Assembly (NCBI RefSeq): GCF_003583935.1
Contig: NZ_QYRN01000007.1
Span: 235,115-299,114, forward strand
DNA: 64,000 nt
DNA from: Aureimonas flava
GTDB lineage: Bacteria > Pseudomonadota > Alphaproteobacteria > Rhizobiales > Rhizobiaceae
Reading direction: 5' to 3'
Within the stretch, counting starts at the first letter, position 1, and every line of letters starts with the position of its first letter. The notes under the pieces are model-generated. The model was not told the DNA's origin, made no database searches, and saw nothing but the letters and a program-made list of their open reading frames with translations. Positions 24,863 to 35,821 of this stretch are shown piece after piece. A program made the translations under genes and the position numbers.

Positions 24863-26416
24863 ATGCAGCAGCCCACGCGCCTCCAAGACGAAGCCGCCCG
24901 CCTTCTCGCCAGGCTCGGGGTCGACGCCGCGCTCTACGGCGAAGGGGAGCGGGCCGTGCGGACGCCCTTGACCGGCGAGACGATCGGCCGGGTGCGCGAC
25001 GCCTCGGCCGAGGAGGCGCGCGATCTCATCCGCAAGGCGCACGAGGCGTTTCTCCAGTGGCGCCGGGTTCCGGCCCCGCGCCGGGGCGAATTCGTGCGCC
25101 TCCTCGGCGAGGAGCTGCGCGCCGTCAAGGACGACCTCGGCCGCCTCGTCACGATCGAGGTGGGCAAGGTTCCCTCCGAGGGGCTGGGCGAGGTCCAGGA
25201 GATGATCGACATCTGCGACTTCGCCGTGGGCCTGTCGCGCCAGCTCTACGGTCTCACCATGGGCTCGGAGCGCGCCGACCACCGCATGCAGGAGCAATGG
25301 CACCCGGCGGGCGTCGTGGGCGTGATCTCGGCCTTCAACTTCCCCGTGGCGGTGTGGAGCTGGAACGCGGCGCTGGCCTTCGTAAGCGGCGACGCCGTGG
25401 TGTGGAAGCCGTCCGAGAAGACGCCGCTCACCGCGCTCGCGGTGCAGGCGCTGACGCGGCGGGTGATCGAGCGTTTCGAGGAGGCGCCCGAGCACCTGTC
25501 GGTGCTGCTTCTCGGCGACCGCGCCACAGGCGAGGCGCTGGTGGACGACGGCCGCGTTCCGGTCCTTTCGGCGACGGGCTCGACGGCCATGGGGCGCGCG
25601 GTGGGCCAGCGCGTCGCCGCTCGGTTCGGCCGGGCCATCCTCGAGCTCGGCGGCAACAACGCCTCGATCGTAACGCCCTCGGCCGATCTCGACCTCGCGC
25701 TGCGCGCCATCGCCTTCGGCGCGGTGGGCACCGCCGGCCAGCGCTGCACCACGCTGCGCCGCCTGTTCGTGCACGAGAGCGTCTACGACACGCTTCTGCC
25801 GCGCCTGAAGCGCGTCTACTCCACCGTGTCGATCGGCAATCCGCTGGACGGCGACGTGCTGGTCGGCCCCCTGTTCGAGGAGGCCGGCTTCCGGGCGATG
25901 GAAGCGGCGCTGGAGGCGGCGCGCGCGGCGGGCGGCACCGTCCACGAGGGTGCCCGCGTGACCGAGGGCCTTCCCGAGGCGGCCTTCTACGTCCGTCCCG
26001 CGCTGGTGGAGATGCCCCGGCAGGCCGGGCCCATGCTGGTCGAGACCTTCGCGCCGATCCTCTACGTCGTGACGTATCGCGAGCTCGACGAGGCGATCGC
26101 GCTCCAGAACGGCGTCGCCGCCGGCCTGTCGTCGTCGATCTTCACCACCGACATGCGCGAGGCGGACCGGTTCCTGTCGGCGCTCGGCTCCGACTGCGGC
26201 ATCGCCAACGTCAACATGGGCTCCTCGGGCGCGGAGATCGGCGGGGCCTTCGGCGGCGAGAAGGAGACCGGCGGCGGGCGCGAGAGCGGCTCCGACGCTT
26301 GGAAGGCCTACATGCGCCGCCAGACCAACGCCATCAACTACGGCTACGCGATGCCCCTGGCGCAGGGCGTGCGCTTCGACATCGCGGACGAGGACGAGGG
26401 TTCGGCCGACGCCTGA
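24863..26416 (+). CDS. amaB: L-aminoadipate-semialdehyde / piperideine-6-carboxylate dehydrogenase
   Basis: A 517-residue NAD-dependent aldehyde dehydrogenase. The general base is E261 in LELGGNN and the nucleophile is C295 in GQRCTTLRRL. The ISAFNFPVAVWSWN segment, the KPSEKTPL segment and the C-terminal FGGEKETGGGRESGSDAWK are typical of the AmaB/antiquitin group, which oxidises 2-aminoadipate 6-semialdehyde to 2-aminoadipate. It is placed next to lysine 6-dehydrogenase and HglS, completing two oxidative steps on either side of a transamination. The ATG at 24863 is chosen on family length; a GTG at 24818 would add 15 residues. Confidence 0.9.
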   Translation: MQQPTRLQDEAARLLARLGVDAALYGEGERAVRTPLTGETIGRVRDASAEEARDLIRKAHEAFLQWRRVPAPRRGEFVRLLGEELRAVKDDLGRLVTIEVGKVPSEGLGEVQEMIDICDFAVGLSRQLYGLTMGSERADHRMQEQWHPAGVVGVISAFNFPVAVWSWNAALAFVSGDAVVWKPSEKTPLTALAVQALTRRVIERFEEAPEHLSVLLLGDRATGEALVDDGRVPVLSATGSTAMGRAVGQRVAARFGRAILELGGNNASIVTPSADLDLALRAIAFGAVGTAGQRCTTLRRLFVHESVYDTLLPRLKRVYSTVSIGNPLDGDVLVGPLFEEAGFRAMEAALEAARAAGGTVHEGARVTEGLPEAAFYVRPALVEMPRQAGPMLVETFAPILYVVTYRELDEAIALQNGVAAGLSSSIFTTDMREADRFLSALGSDCGIANVNMGSSGAEIGGAFGGEKETGGGRESGSDAWKAYMRRQTNAINYGYAMPLAQGVRFDIADEDEGSADA

Positions 26417-26940
26417 CCGGCGCCGCGCGGCTCCCGCGCCGTCGTCCGTTTCCCGATTGGAAGCGATGGTACGGCATGCGAGGATGCGGCGCTGCGGAAG
26501 GGCAACCTGAAGGGCGCAGCAAGCCCAACCGGAGGTCAACGGGCTTCCGGTTGGGTCGCAACCGCGTCGAGCGCGCGTGCCGCCCGGCGAGCGGAACGGT
26601 CTTCCCCGACGAATGCGGCATAGCTGGACGTCCCGGTCGGGACGTCCAGCCATAGGCACCTGCCCGTGAAGGGACGGGAACGGACAGGCGCTTCTCGTGA
26701 GCCGTCGAGGGGGACGATACGTGTCGCAACCTGAACGCCAGCTGAACCCGGGCCACGGGACCGAAATCCTCTGGCCGAGACCTTACGCGCGATGGTCCAC
26801 GAACTTGGCGCGAAGACCGCACGACGATGCCGGTCGGGAAATTCTTCGCCGATGGCGCGACGATGCTGGGACGGGTGCGGCCGCGCCGGCGGGATGACCG
26901 CGACGCCGCGACATCGCTCGTCCCGCCGAAGGGGCCTTTT
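26417..26940. other. 524-bp gene-free region with two strong inverted repeats
   Basis: No convincing gene is seen here. It contains CCCAACCGGA (26524-26533) paired with TCCGGTTGGG (26546-26555), arms of 10 bp with a 12-base loop. It also contains GCTGGACGTCCC (26623-26634) paired with GGGACGTCCAGC (26639-26650), arms of 12 bp with a GGTC loop. Neither has a T-tract. The region separates convergent genes (aldehyde dehydrogenase and diguanylate cyclase). It could hold a structured RNA or terminators; nothing more can be said from sequence. Confidence 0.45.
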
Positions 26941-28740
26941 TCAGGCCGCCAAGCGGGCGACGTTCCGCCCTTCGGCCTTGGCGCGGTAGAGCGCGAGGTC
27001 CGCGCGACGCATCAGCGCCGCGCCGTCCTCCCCGCCCTCCAGCGTCGCCACGCCGAGGCTGACGGTCACCGGCGGCCGACCCTCGCGCTCGCGGCCGTCA
27101 CCCCGGACCTCCTGGCGGATGCGCTCGGCGATCGCCATCGCGACCGCCTGGCTCGCACCCGGAAGAACGACCAGGAACTCCTCGCCTCCCAGGCGACCGA
27201 CGAGGTCCGACCCGCGCACGGCGGCCTTGGCCGCGGAGGCCACGCCTTGCAGCACGGCGTCTCCCGTCGCGTGGCCGTGCCGGTCGTTGACCCGCTTGAA
27301 GTGGTCGATGTCGAACATGGCGAGCGACAGCGGCTCGCGCGAGGCGGCCGCGTCCCGAACCGCGGCGTCGATCGCCTCGAGGATGCGCCGGCGGTTCGCG
27401 ATCCCGGTCAGGGCGTCCGTCTCGGCACGGATCGTCGCCTCCGACGCCAGCGCCAACGCCTCCTCGCGGGAGGCTTCCAGCCCCCGTTCGATCTCGACCT
27501 GACGGGTGATGTCCTGCAGCACGCCGAACAGCGACCGGACGACCCCGTCCGCGACGATCGCCTCGCCGGACACGTCGACATAGCGCATCTCCCCGTCCGG
27601 CCGGATGAGGCGGGCACGCATCCGGAACGCGTCGCCGGTGCGGGTGGCGAGGGCGATCGCGGCGCCCAGTTGCTCCCGGTCGTCCGGATGATAGGCCGCA
27701 AGTCCGGTGGCCAGGCTGGGTTCGTGGCCTTCGTCCATGCCGTGGAGGCGGAACACCTCCTCCGACCAGGTGACGGCGCCGGTCGCCAGTTCGAGGTGCC
27801 AATGGCCGATCTTGGCGACGCGCTCGGCCATGGACAGGAGGCGCGTCTGGTTCCGAAGGTCCGCCATCAGCCGGTCGCGCGCGGTCTGGAGCGCGGCCAT
27901 CGACAGGCCGCATCCCATCAGGACGGCGAGATAGAACTGGAGGAAGTATGTCTGCTCGCTCGGTCCGCTGTGGATGAACATGGTGGGGCCCTGGCCGGAG
28001 GCGATGGCGGCCGAGCCGATCACCGCGATCACCAGCGTTCCGGCTGTCGCGCCCAGCGGCCCGGTCGCATGCGCCGCCGCGATCAGCGCGGCGGAGGGCA
28101 GGAACAGGAGTGCCAGCGACGACTGGGCGAAGACCGTGGAGGTCACGATCGCCACCCCTCCCATGGCCAGGGCGAACATCCCCGCCCCGTTGCGCGTGAG
28201 CGCGGAGGTCGTATCGCCCCCATCCCGCTCCAGCCACAGGAACACGAGCGGCGCCGCGAGGACCATGCCCAGGAGGTCGGCGGCGAACCAGGAGGCGGAA
28301 AAGCGCCAGTCGCTCCAGGCCGTGTCGGCGCTGGCGACGGCGGTGCTGACCAGGCAGGCGAACGCGGCGATCGCGCAGAAGCGCGCGACCTGTCGCGCAT
28401 CCACGAAGGACGGTCCGCCGAACGGGCCGCGCGACAGGAGGAGCACGGCCAGAAGCGTCTCCGTGACGTTCGCGGCGGTGTAGAGCGCGCTGCTCCCGAT
28501 CGGCACGCCGCAGACCACGTTGGCGGTCAGGCTTCCCGTCGCGACGGCGAGCGCATAGCGCCGCAGGTGCGCCCGGTCCGCCGAGGTCAGGACGGCGACC
28601 GCGAGGCCCCCGGCCGGCCACATGGTGGCGATCTGCGCACCCCAGCGGGTCAGGAGGATCGACGCGGCGGCGAGGGCGAAATAGGCGGCGCCCAACAAGG
28701 CGGGGCCGAGATGAGGTCTTTCTCGCATGCCGTTCGTCAT
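26941..28740 (-). CDS. Membrane diguanylate cyclase (MASE1-like, PAS, GGDEF)
   Basis: A 599-residue protein that would make cyclic di-GMP. The N-terminal ~290 residues have about eight to nine hydrophobic segments of the MASE1-like sensor type (TMWPAGGLAVAVL). A PAS domain follows (KIGHWHLELATGAVTWSEEVFRLHGMD, then GVLQDITRQ), then a GGDEF domain (residues ~440-599). The active-site motif is GGEEF, and the product-inhibition I-site RGSD lies five residues before it, so the cyclase should be active and feedback-controlled. The ATG at 28740 has an AAGGAAG ribosome site. It stands alone, and its sensory input is unknown. Confidence 0.93.
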   Translation of the reverse strand: MTNGMRERPHLGPALLGAAYFALAAASILLTRWGAQIATMWPAGGLAVAVLTSADRAHLRRYALAVATGSLTANVVCGVPIGSSALYTAANVTETLLAVLLLSRGPFGGPSFVDARQVARFCAIAAFACLVSTAVASADTAWSDWRFSASWFAADLLGMVLAAPLVFLWLERDGGDTTSALTRNGAGMFALAMGGVAIVTSTVFAQSSLALLFLPSAALIAAAHATGPLGATAGTLVIAVIGSAAIASGQGPTMFIHSGPSEQTYFLQFYLAVLMGCGLSMAALQTARDRLMADLRNQTRLLSMAERVAKIGHWHLELATGAVTWSEEVFRLHGMDEGHEPSLATGLAAYHPDDREQLGAAIALATRTGDAFRMRARLIRPDGEMRYVDVSGEAIVADGVVRSLFGVLQDITRQVEIERGLEASREEALALASEATIRAETDALTGIANRRRILEAIDAAVRDAAASREPLSLAMFDIDHFKRVNDRHGHATGDAVLQGVASAAKAAVRGSDLVGRLGGEEFLVVLPGASQAVAMAIAERIRQEVRGDGREREGRPPVTVSLGVATLEGGEDGAALMRRADLALYRAKAEGRNVARLAA

Positions 28741-28918
28741 CGTCGCTTCCTTCCGTGTCGCGATGCTCCGAATCGGAAGACACGCCTGCTGCATTTCCAC
28801 CGGACAGCTGCCCGGCCGGTCGCCGCGACGCTACCCGGCCGGACTTACATTTGGCTAAAGACCCCGCATCGAGAGGGACGGCGCCGCCTTGCCAGCCCGG
28901 CTTGTCCCTGACGTTGCG

Positions 28919-29863
28919 TCAAGCGCCCGCAAGCGCGGCGTGGAGCATGGTCCTGACCAGAATGCCCGTCGCGGCGCCGAGCGCGGCGACCCCCCATAGC
29001 CGCGCGACCCGGGGTCCGGCGGCGGCGAGGACGGCGACGCCGGGCAGATCGAGCGGGTGGACGAGCCAGCCGGCGGCCGCGTTCACGAAGCGGGCGTCGA
29101 CCGTGCCCGCGGCGGTCTGGTCGGCCAGGACGCCGAGCGCGGCCACCCCGCCGCCGAGGGCCTTGCCGAGGGTCGGGGTCACGAGCCGCGCATCCACCCC
29201 GAACCCGTCGAGAACCGGCGCGAGCAGCCCGTTCAACGCGTCGAGGGCGCCCGCCGCCCGCAGCGCGGCGACGGCGCTCAAGCACAGCGCCATGATCGGG
29301 ATCGACCCGACCGCGATCCGAAACGCCTCGCCGCCCGCCCGGTTGATGATACCCAGGACGCCGCGTCCGTCCTCCGTCGTCGCCGCATGGTCCGCCGCAA
29401 CCTCGTCGGCCGGTCCTCCGACGGGCAGGCCCCGCCCGAAGAGGTGGAAGGCGGCTGTCGCCGCCACCAGGCCGCCCAGCGTGGAAACCGCGAGGAAGCG
29501 TCCGACGTCGAGCCCGAGCGCGGCCATGGGAAAGGCGACGTTGGCCTGGCCCATCGCCAGGACCATCGCGAACGTCGCCGCCAGATGGCGGTCCGACACG
29601 CCGCGCCGGTCCATGGTGGCCAGCGTCGCGACCGGCGCGGCGAAGCTGACGAAGCTCACCTGCAGAAGCGCGAAGACGCTGAGCCCGACCAGGCCGAACG
29701 GGCGCAGCACCGGCGCCAGGAGGCGCGTCAGCCGGTCCAGGATGCCCGCCGCCTCCGCCAGCCGCATGATGGAGAGCATCACTACCATGACGGGGAGGAG
29801 GGTGAAGAGCGACAGCTCCACCGCCGCCCGGCCGGCGGCCATGACCGTGCCGACGATGTCCAT
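28919..29863 (-). CDS. Nucleoside-recognition (Gate) domain membrane protein
   Basis: A 314-residue integral membrane protein with two related hydrophobic halves. They resemble the Gate/nucleoside-recognition domain of spore-maturation SpmA/B and YjiH-type proteins (first half around LFTLLPVMVVMLSIMRLAEAAG, second around PIMALCLSAVAALRAAG). It is the last gene of a leftward operon, 31 bp after the short-chain dehydrogenase gene and behind an amino-acid ABC importer. A transport role, for example export of the reduced product of the pathway, is a guess from position only. Substrate and mechanism are unknown. Confidence 0.7.
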   Translation of the reverse strand: MDIVGTVMAAGRAAVELSLFTLLPVMVVMLSIMRLAEAAGILDRLTRLLAPVLRPFGLVGLSVFALLQVSFVSFAAPVATLATMDRRGVSDRHLAATFAMVLAMGQANVAFPMAALGLDVGRFLAVSTLGGLVAATAAFHLFGRGLPVGGPADEVAADHAATTEDGRGVLGIINRAGGEAFRIAVGSIPIMALCLSAVAALRAAGALDALNGLLAPVLDGFGVDARLVTPTLGKALGGGVAALGVLADQTAAGTVDARFVNAAAGWLVHPLDLPGVAVLAAAGPRVARLWGVAALGAATGILVRTMLHAALAGA

Positions 29864-29894
29864 GGCCGGACCCTGGTTCCGCGCTCCTCGCGCC

Positions 29895-31474
<1,580 letters not shown>

Positions 31475-31482
<8 letters not shown>

Positions 31483-32137
31483 TCTCGAAGCCTCGCTGGA
31501 TGCCGAACGCGCCCGCCTTCCGCACGGCGAGTTCGAGGCAGACGGTGATGGCCCAGTAGAGGGCGATGACGACCACGAAGGCCTGCGTGGGAATGAAGTA
31601 CTGCGCCTGGAGCGCGTTGGCGGCGGCGGTCAGCTCCTGCACGGTGATGATGGCGAGGAAGGACGTGTCCTTGAGCGCGTAGATGAGCTGATTGCCGATC
31701 ATCGGCCGCGTGCGCAGGAGGAGCTGCGGCAGCACGATGCGCAGGAAGGTGGTGCGCGGCAGGAACCCGTAGGCCTTGGCCGCCTCCACCGTGCCGGACG
31801 GCAGCACCAGGCGCGCGCCGCGCAGGATCTCGGCGAAGTAGGCGCCATGGTAGATCGTCATGGCGAGGAGGCCGGCGCTCACGGCCGAGAGGCGAAGCCC
31901 GAGCTGCGGCAGGCCGTAGTAGAGAAGATAGGCGAGGATCAGGAAGGGCAGGGCGCGCATGCCGTCGACGAAGCCGCGCAGCAGCCGGGCCGGCAGGCCG
32001 CCGCTCTCCATGCCGTAGAGGAGCAGGCAGCCGACGAGGAAGGCGCCGACGCTGGACAGCGCGAAGATCCAGAGCGTCAGCCAGAGGCCGGAGAGGATCA
32101 GGCCGCGCCCTTCCCAGAGGATGGTCCATTCGGTCAT
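31475..32137 (-). CDS. Polar amino-acid ABC transporter permease
   Basis: A 220-residue HisM/GlnP-type inner-membrane permease with about five transmembrane helices. The coupling loop is VEAAKAYGFLPRTTFLRIVLPQ. It follows the first permease gene by 10 bp, and its end overlaps the ATPase gene. It should form a heterodimer with the permease at 32148-32789. Confidence 0.9.
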
Positions 32138-32147
32138 CGCACGGGCC

Positions 32148-32789
32148 TCACATCGCCAGCCGGTTGGCCTTCCGCTCGGCCAACGACTGGAGTTTGATGA
32201 GGACGCCGATGATCGCCATGTAGAGAAGCCCGGCCGCCAGGATGGGCGGCAGCGGCTGGTAGGTCACGGCGCTGATGCGGTTGGTGACGCGCGTCAGGTC
32301 GACCAGGCCGATGATGGCGATGGCGGGGCTGCTCTTGATCAGGAAGGACATCTCGTTGACGAGGCCCGGCAGGCTGGTCGTGATCATCTGCGGCAGCATG
32401 ATGTGGCGGAAGAAGGTGGCGGGCCGCATGCCGCAGGCGAGCGCCGCCTCGCGCTGGTCGCGCGAGAAGTTCAGGAAGGCGGTGCGCCAGATCTCGGCGT
32501 TGAAGGCGGTGGTGTTGAGCGTGAGCGCCAGGATCGCCGCCGCGGTCCGGTCGAGCGGCATGCCGAAGCGGGGCGCCGCCAAGAACAGGAACAGCACCAG
32601 CGTGACCAGCGGGGTGGCGCGCGCGAGGCTCGTGTAGACCGCGAGCACCTGGTCGAGGACCGGGATGCGCGCGGCGCGCAGCAGCGCGATGCCGAGGCCG
32701 GCGACGAGGCCGAGCGCGATGGAGACGCCCGAGATCCAGAGCGTGACCCGCGCTCCGTCCAGAAGCAGTAGCCAGGCTGTTTGCGTCAT
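32148..32789 (-). CDS. Polar amino-acid ABC transporter permease
   Basis: A 213-residue HisQ/GlnP-type permease with about five transmembrane helices. The coupling loop is EAALACGMRPATFFRHIMLPQ. It is separated from the binding-protein gene by 82 bp that hold a strong hairpin (32817-32838), likely setting a lower expression level for the membrane genes. Confidence 0.9.
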   Translation of the reverse strand: MTQTAWLLLLDGARVTLWISGVSIALGLVAGLGIALLRAARIPVLDQVLAVYTSLARATPLVTLVLFLFLAAPRFGMPLDRTAAAILALTLNTTAFNAEIWRTAFLNFSRDQREAALACGMRPATFFRHIMLPQMITTSLPGLVNEMSFLIKSSPAIAIIGLVDLTRVTNRISAVTYQPLPPILAAGLLYMAIIGVLIKLQSLAERKANRLAM

Positions 32790-32816
32790 GTCCGCTCGTG
32801 GCCGGTGGGGTTCGAG

Positions 32817-32838
32817 GCCGGGCGCCGAAGCGCCCGGC
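32817..32838 (-). terminator. Intra-operon hairpin after the binding-protein gene
   Basis: A perfect 9-bp stem (GCCGGGCGC / GCGCCCGGC) with a CGAA tetraloop lies between the binding-protein stop and the first permease start. No T-tract follows. Such stems often stabilise the upstream mRNA or cause partial termination so that more binding protein is made. This role is inferred. Confidence 0.5.
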
Positions 32839-32871
32839 GGATCGTGCGAGGGGTGCCGGGCGGCGGCGGCC

Positions 32872-33762
32872 TCAGTCCAGGCCGGCCAGCTTGTGGAACT
32901 GTTCGACGTCCTTGATCGGACCGGCGGGAAGGTCCGGGAAGGCCTCGCCGAACCACTTCGCCTGGAGCGCGGCCAGGCGCCCGTTGTCGCGGGCCTCCTT
33001 CATGAAGGCGCCGGCGAACTCCAGGAGTTCGGGGCTTTCCTTCGGGATCGGCCAGGCGGCGAAGCCCGCGCCGGACACGGCGATGCCCTTCTCGAACACG
33101 TCGCCGCGGTTCTTGACGAGGTCGTTGATCGAGATCAGCGCGTTGATGACGTAGTCCAGGCGCTGGTTGGCGAGATCGGCATAGGCTTCCGGATAGGACT
33201 GGTACTCCACCACCTCGCCGATCTCGCAGCCCTTGTCCGCCATCATCTTCTTGAGCTCGGGCAGGCGGGCGAGGAGCGCGCTGCCGGCCTGGAGCCCCGC
33301 GGTCTTGCCGCACAGGCTGGCGATGTCGCCGAGCCGGTCGTCGCCCTTGCGCTTGACGTAGAAGTGCTGGGCCGAGGCGAAGGGCGGCGCGAAGTTGAAG
33401 ACGCGCAGCCGGTCGTCGGTGACCAGCGCCCCGGTGAAGGCCATGTCGTACTGGCCGGACGAGACCGAGGCGAGAAGCCCGGTCCAGGGCAGGATCTCCT
33501 GCTTCACCTCGAACCCGCGGGCCTTGGCGAACGCCTGGAGGTCTTCCAGAAGCTCCTTGTGGAAGCCTTCCGGACGGCCGTCGACGATGTAGTTGAACGG
33601 GGCGTAGTCGTCCTCCGTCGCGACCGTCATCACGCCCTTCGACTTGATGTCGGCCATGTCGGCCTCCGCGGCCGAAAGCGGCGACAGAAGGGCCGCGGCG
33701 AGCGCGAGGCCGCGCAGAAGGGTGGTCGGTCGTGCGGCCTTGGCCATCGTCATCCTCGGCAT
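32872..33762 (-). CDS. Polar amino-acid ABC transporter substrate-binding protein
   Basis: A 296-residue family-3 periplasmic binding protein. The signal peptide runs to about ALLSPLSAAEA. The mature protein begins with the VMTVATEDDYAPFNYI ligand-binding strand, and the hinge segment FTGALVTDDRLRVFNFAPPF is typical. The ATG at 33762 has an AAGGAG ribosome site at seven bases. It is the first gene of an operon divergent from tauR, with a 15-bp inverted repeat between. Classic taurine importers are TauABC or TRAP types. If this one carries taurine it is unusual; another small amino acid is possible. Confidence 0.88.
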   Translation of the reverse strand: MPRMTMAKAARPTTLLRGLALAAALLSPLSAAEADMADIKSKGVMTVATEDDYAPFNYIVDGRPEGFHKELLEDLQAFAKARGFEVKQEILPWTGLLASVSSGQYDMAFTGALVTDDRLRVFNFAPPFASAQHFYVKRKGDDRLGDIASLCGKTAGLQAGSALLARLPELKKMMADKGCEIGEVVEYQSYPEAYADLANQRLDYVINALISINDLVKNRGDVFEKGIAVSGAGFAAWPIPKESPELLEFAGAFMKEARDNGRLAALQAKWFGEAFPDLPAGPIKDVEQFHKLAGLD

Positions 33763-33857
33763 GTCGCTGCTCCTTCGGATCGGGCGGTGATCGTGACGGC
33801 GGCCAAGTGTCGAATGCCGCTGGAATAGGCTGATCATAGAAATGCCCAATCCCGCGC

Positions 33858-33953
33858 CGATAGGACCAGTTTTGCAGTGCGCTCGTGTCAGGCCGTTCGT
33901 CGCCGCGACGGGGGGCGATCTGGCTCGACAGATCCACCAAACTGGTCCTATCG
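33858..33953. promoter_or_regulatory. Long inverted repeat between the ABC operon and tauR
   Basis: CGATAGGACCAGTTT (33858-33872) and its exact reverse complement AAACTGGTCCTATCG (33939-33953) are separated by 66 bp in the 468-bp region between divergent genes. The ACTGGTCC core resembles sites used by MocR-type regulators. A TauR dimer could bind both copies and loop the DNA. Nothing else is recognised in 33763-34230. Confidence 0.6.
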
Positions 33954-34230
33954 CGCCGCCGGACGCCGCTTCTACGATCGCGGTCGATCCAGGTCGGAAG
34001 GCGCCCCGAGCCCAGCGCGCGCACCGTTCCGCCGAGCCTCGCCTCTCAGCGAAGGGACCATCGCCATGCGCCCTGCCCAACTCGTGGGCAGCATGGGCGC
34101 GCCTCGAACGGGGGCGCCCATGCTCCCTCGACCCTTCTGCCGCCGGTTCCGGCCGGGCATGCGGCGCGGCGCGACGGAGAATGGCGCGAAATTTGCCTCC
34201 AAATTTCCCGCAGGCGATGCGGAGACACGG

Positions 34231-35724
34231 ATGATCGACCACTTCCTCCCGGTCCGGTTCGACAAGGGGCGCGGTCTGCAGGAGCAGATCAGGGAGGCGC
34301 TCGTGTCCGCCATCCTGGGCGGCGGCTTTCCGGCCGACGAGCCGCTGCCGTCCTGCCGCAAGCTCGCCGGGCAGCTCCGGGTGTCGCGCAACACGGTGAA
34401 CCTCGTCTACGAGAGCCTGCTCGACAGCGGCTACATCGTGAGCCGGCCGCGCCGCGGCTTCTTCCTCCACGACGCCTATGCCGGCGGCCCCGCCGGCGAT
34501 CCGTCCCCGGACGCGGCGCTGCGCCCGAACGGCCGGGAAGGAGACGGGTCCGGGGCGGACGCGCCGGACTGGGATCGGCGCTTCAAGCTGCGGCCGGGCA
34601 TGACCGCCGGCGTCTTCCGCCCGCAGGACTGGGCGCGCTTTCCCTACCCCTTCGTCTACGGCCAGCCGATGCGCGACCTGTTTCCGCTGGAGCGCTGGCG
34701 CGAGGCCTCGCGCAAGGCGCTGCGCCGGGAAAGCGCGCCGTCCTGGCTGCACGACCGGTTCGACCGCGACGACGAGATGCTGGTGGAGCAGCTCCGCACC
34801 CGCGTTCTGCCCAAGCGGGGCATCTGGGCCAAGCCGAGCGAGATCCTGGTCACGCTCGGCTCGCAGAACGCGCTCTATCTCATCGCCGCGCTTCTGATGA
34901 ACGGGTCGACGCGCGTGGCGATGGAAAGCCCCGGCTTCCGGGACGCCCTGTCGATCTTCGAGCTGCACGGCGCAAACGTGCAGCTCCACCCGATCGACGG
35001 GGAGGGCATCGTCCTCGCGCCCGGCCTCGCGGAGAGCGACTACGTCTATCTCACGCCGAGCCACCAGGTGCCGACCGGCATCGTGATGAGCGCCGCGCGC
35101 CGCGCGGGGCTGGCCGAGATGATCCGTCGTAGCGACCAGATCCTGATCGAGGACGACTACGACGCCGAGCTCAATCTCGACCGCGACGCCCTGCCGGCGG
35201 TCAAGGCGGGCGACGCCGGCGGGCGCGTGATCTATCTCAGCAGCCTGTCCAAGCCCTTCTCGCCGGGCCTGCGGCTCGGCTATCTGGTGGCCGACGCGGA
35301 GCTGGTGGACGAGCTTCGCTCGCTCCGGCGGCTGATGTACCGCCACCCGCCGCTCAACAACCAGCGCATGATGGCCGAGTTCCTGGCCCAGGGCTACTAC
35401 GACGCGCATCTGCGCGCCTTCCGCGCCGAGCACGCCCGCCGGCGCGACCGCCTGGACGAGGCCCTGGCGCGCGATCTCGGCGCCTGCCGGCGGATCGGCT
35501 CGCCCACGGCCAGCGCCGTCTGGCTCGCCGCGCCGGGCGCGGTCGACACGCGCAAGCTCGCCTGGGCCGCCGCCCGCCAGGGCGTCGTCTTCGAATACGG
35601 CGAGCAGTTCTTCTTCCGGGGCACGGCCCCGACACACTTCATGCGCCTCGGCTTCAGCGCCATCGAGGCCGAACGCATCCCCAAGGGGGTCGAACTCCTG
35701 GCGCGGTCCATGGACCGCGTCTGA
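34231..35724 (+). CDS. tauR: TauR-like MocR-family regulator (GntR HTH fused to aminotransferase)
   Basis: A 497-residue regulator. The N-terminal GntR winged helix (LQEQIREALVSAILGGGFPA, then KLAGQLRVSRNTVNLVYESLLDSGYI) is joined by a linker to an aspartate-aminotransferase-like domain. The PLP-binding lysine is in SSLSKPFSPGLRLGY. TauR of Rhodobacter, which activates taurine genes next to tpa, has this architecture, and here tpa follows 97 bp downstream. The ATG at 34231 opens the HTH directly; longer upstream starts would add an unrelated stretch. It probably recognises the 15-bp repeats upstream and a PLP-taurine adduct. Confidence 0.85.
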   Translation: MIDHFLPVRFDKGRGLQEQIREALVSAILGGGFPADEPLPSCRKLAGQLRVSRNTVNLVYESLLDSGYIVSRPRRGFFLHDAYAGGPAGDPSPDAALRPNGREGDGSGADAPDWDRRFKLRPGMTAGVFRPQDWARFPYPFVYGQPMRDLFPLERWREASRKALRRESAPSWLHDRFDRDDEMLVEQLRTRVLPKRGIWAKPSEILVTLGSQNALYLIAALLMNGSTRVAMESPGFRDALSIFELHGANVQLHPIDGEGIVLAPGLAESDYVYLTPSHQVPTGIVMSAARRAGLAEMIRRSDQILIEDDYDAELNLDRDALPAVKAGDAGGRVIYLSSLSKPFSPGLRLGYLVADAELVDELRSLRRLMYRHPPLNNQRMMAEFLAQGYYDAHLRAFRAEHARRRDRLDEALARDLGACRRIGSPTASAVWLAAPGAVDTRKLAWAAARQGVVFEYGEQFFFRGTAPTHFMRLGFSAIEAERIPKGVELLARSMDRV

Positions 35725-35729
35725 CCGCC

Positions 35730-35747
35730 GCCGGGCAACGGCCCGGC
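35730..35747 (+). terminator. Hairpin between tauR and tpa
   Basis: GCCGGGC-AACG-GCCCGGC is a perfect 7-bp stem five bases after the tauR stop. No T-tract follows. It may attenuate read-through into tpa or only cap the tauR message. Confidence 0.4.
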
Positions 35748-35821
35748 ACCCGTCCGTCTCCGATCCCGACGCCGGCCGCCCCTGGCCGGCGAGCGCTTTC
35801 CCCGTTCCAGAAGGCTCCGCC

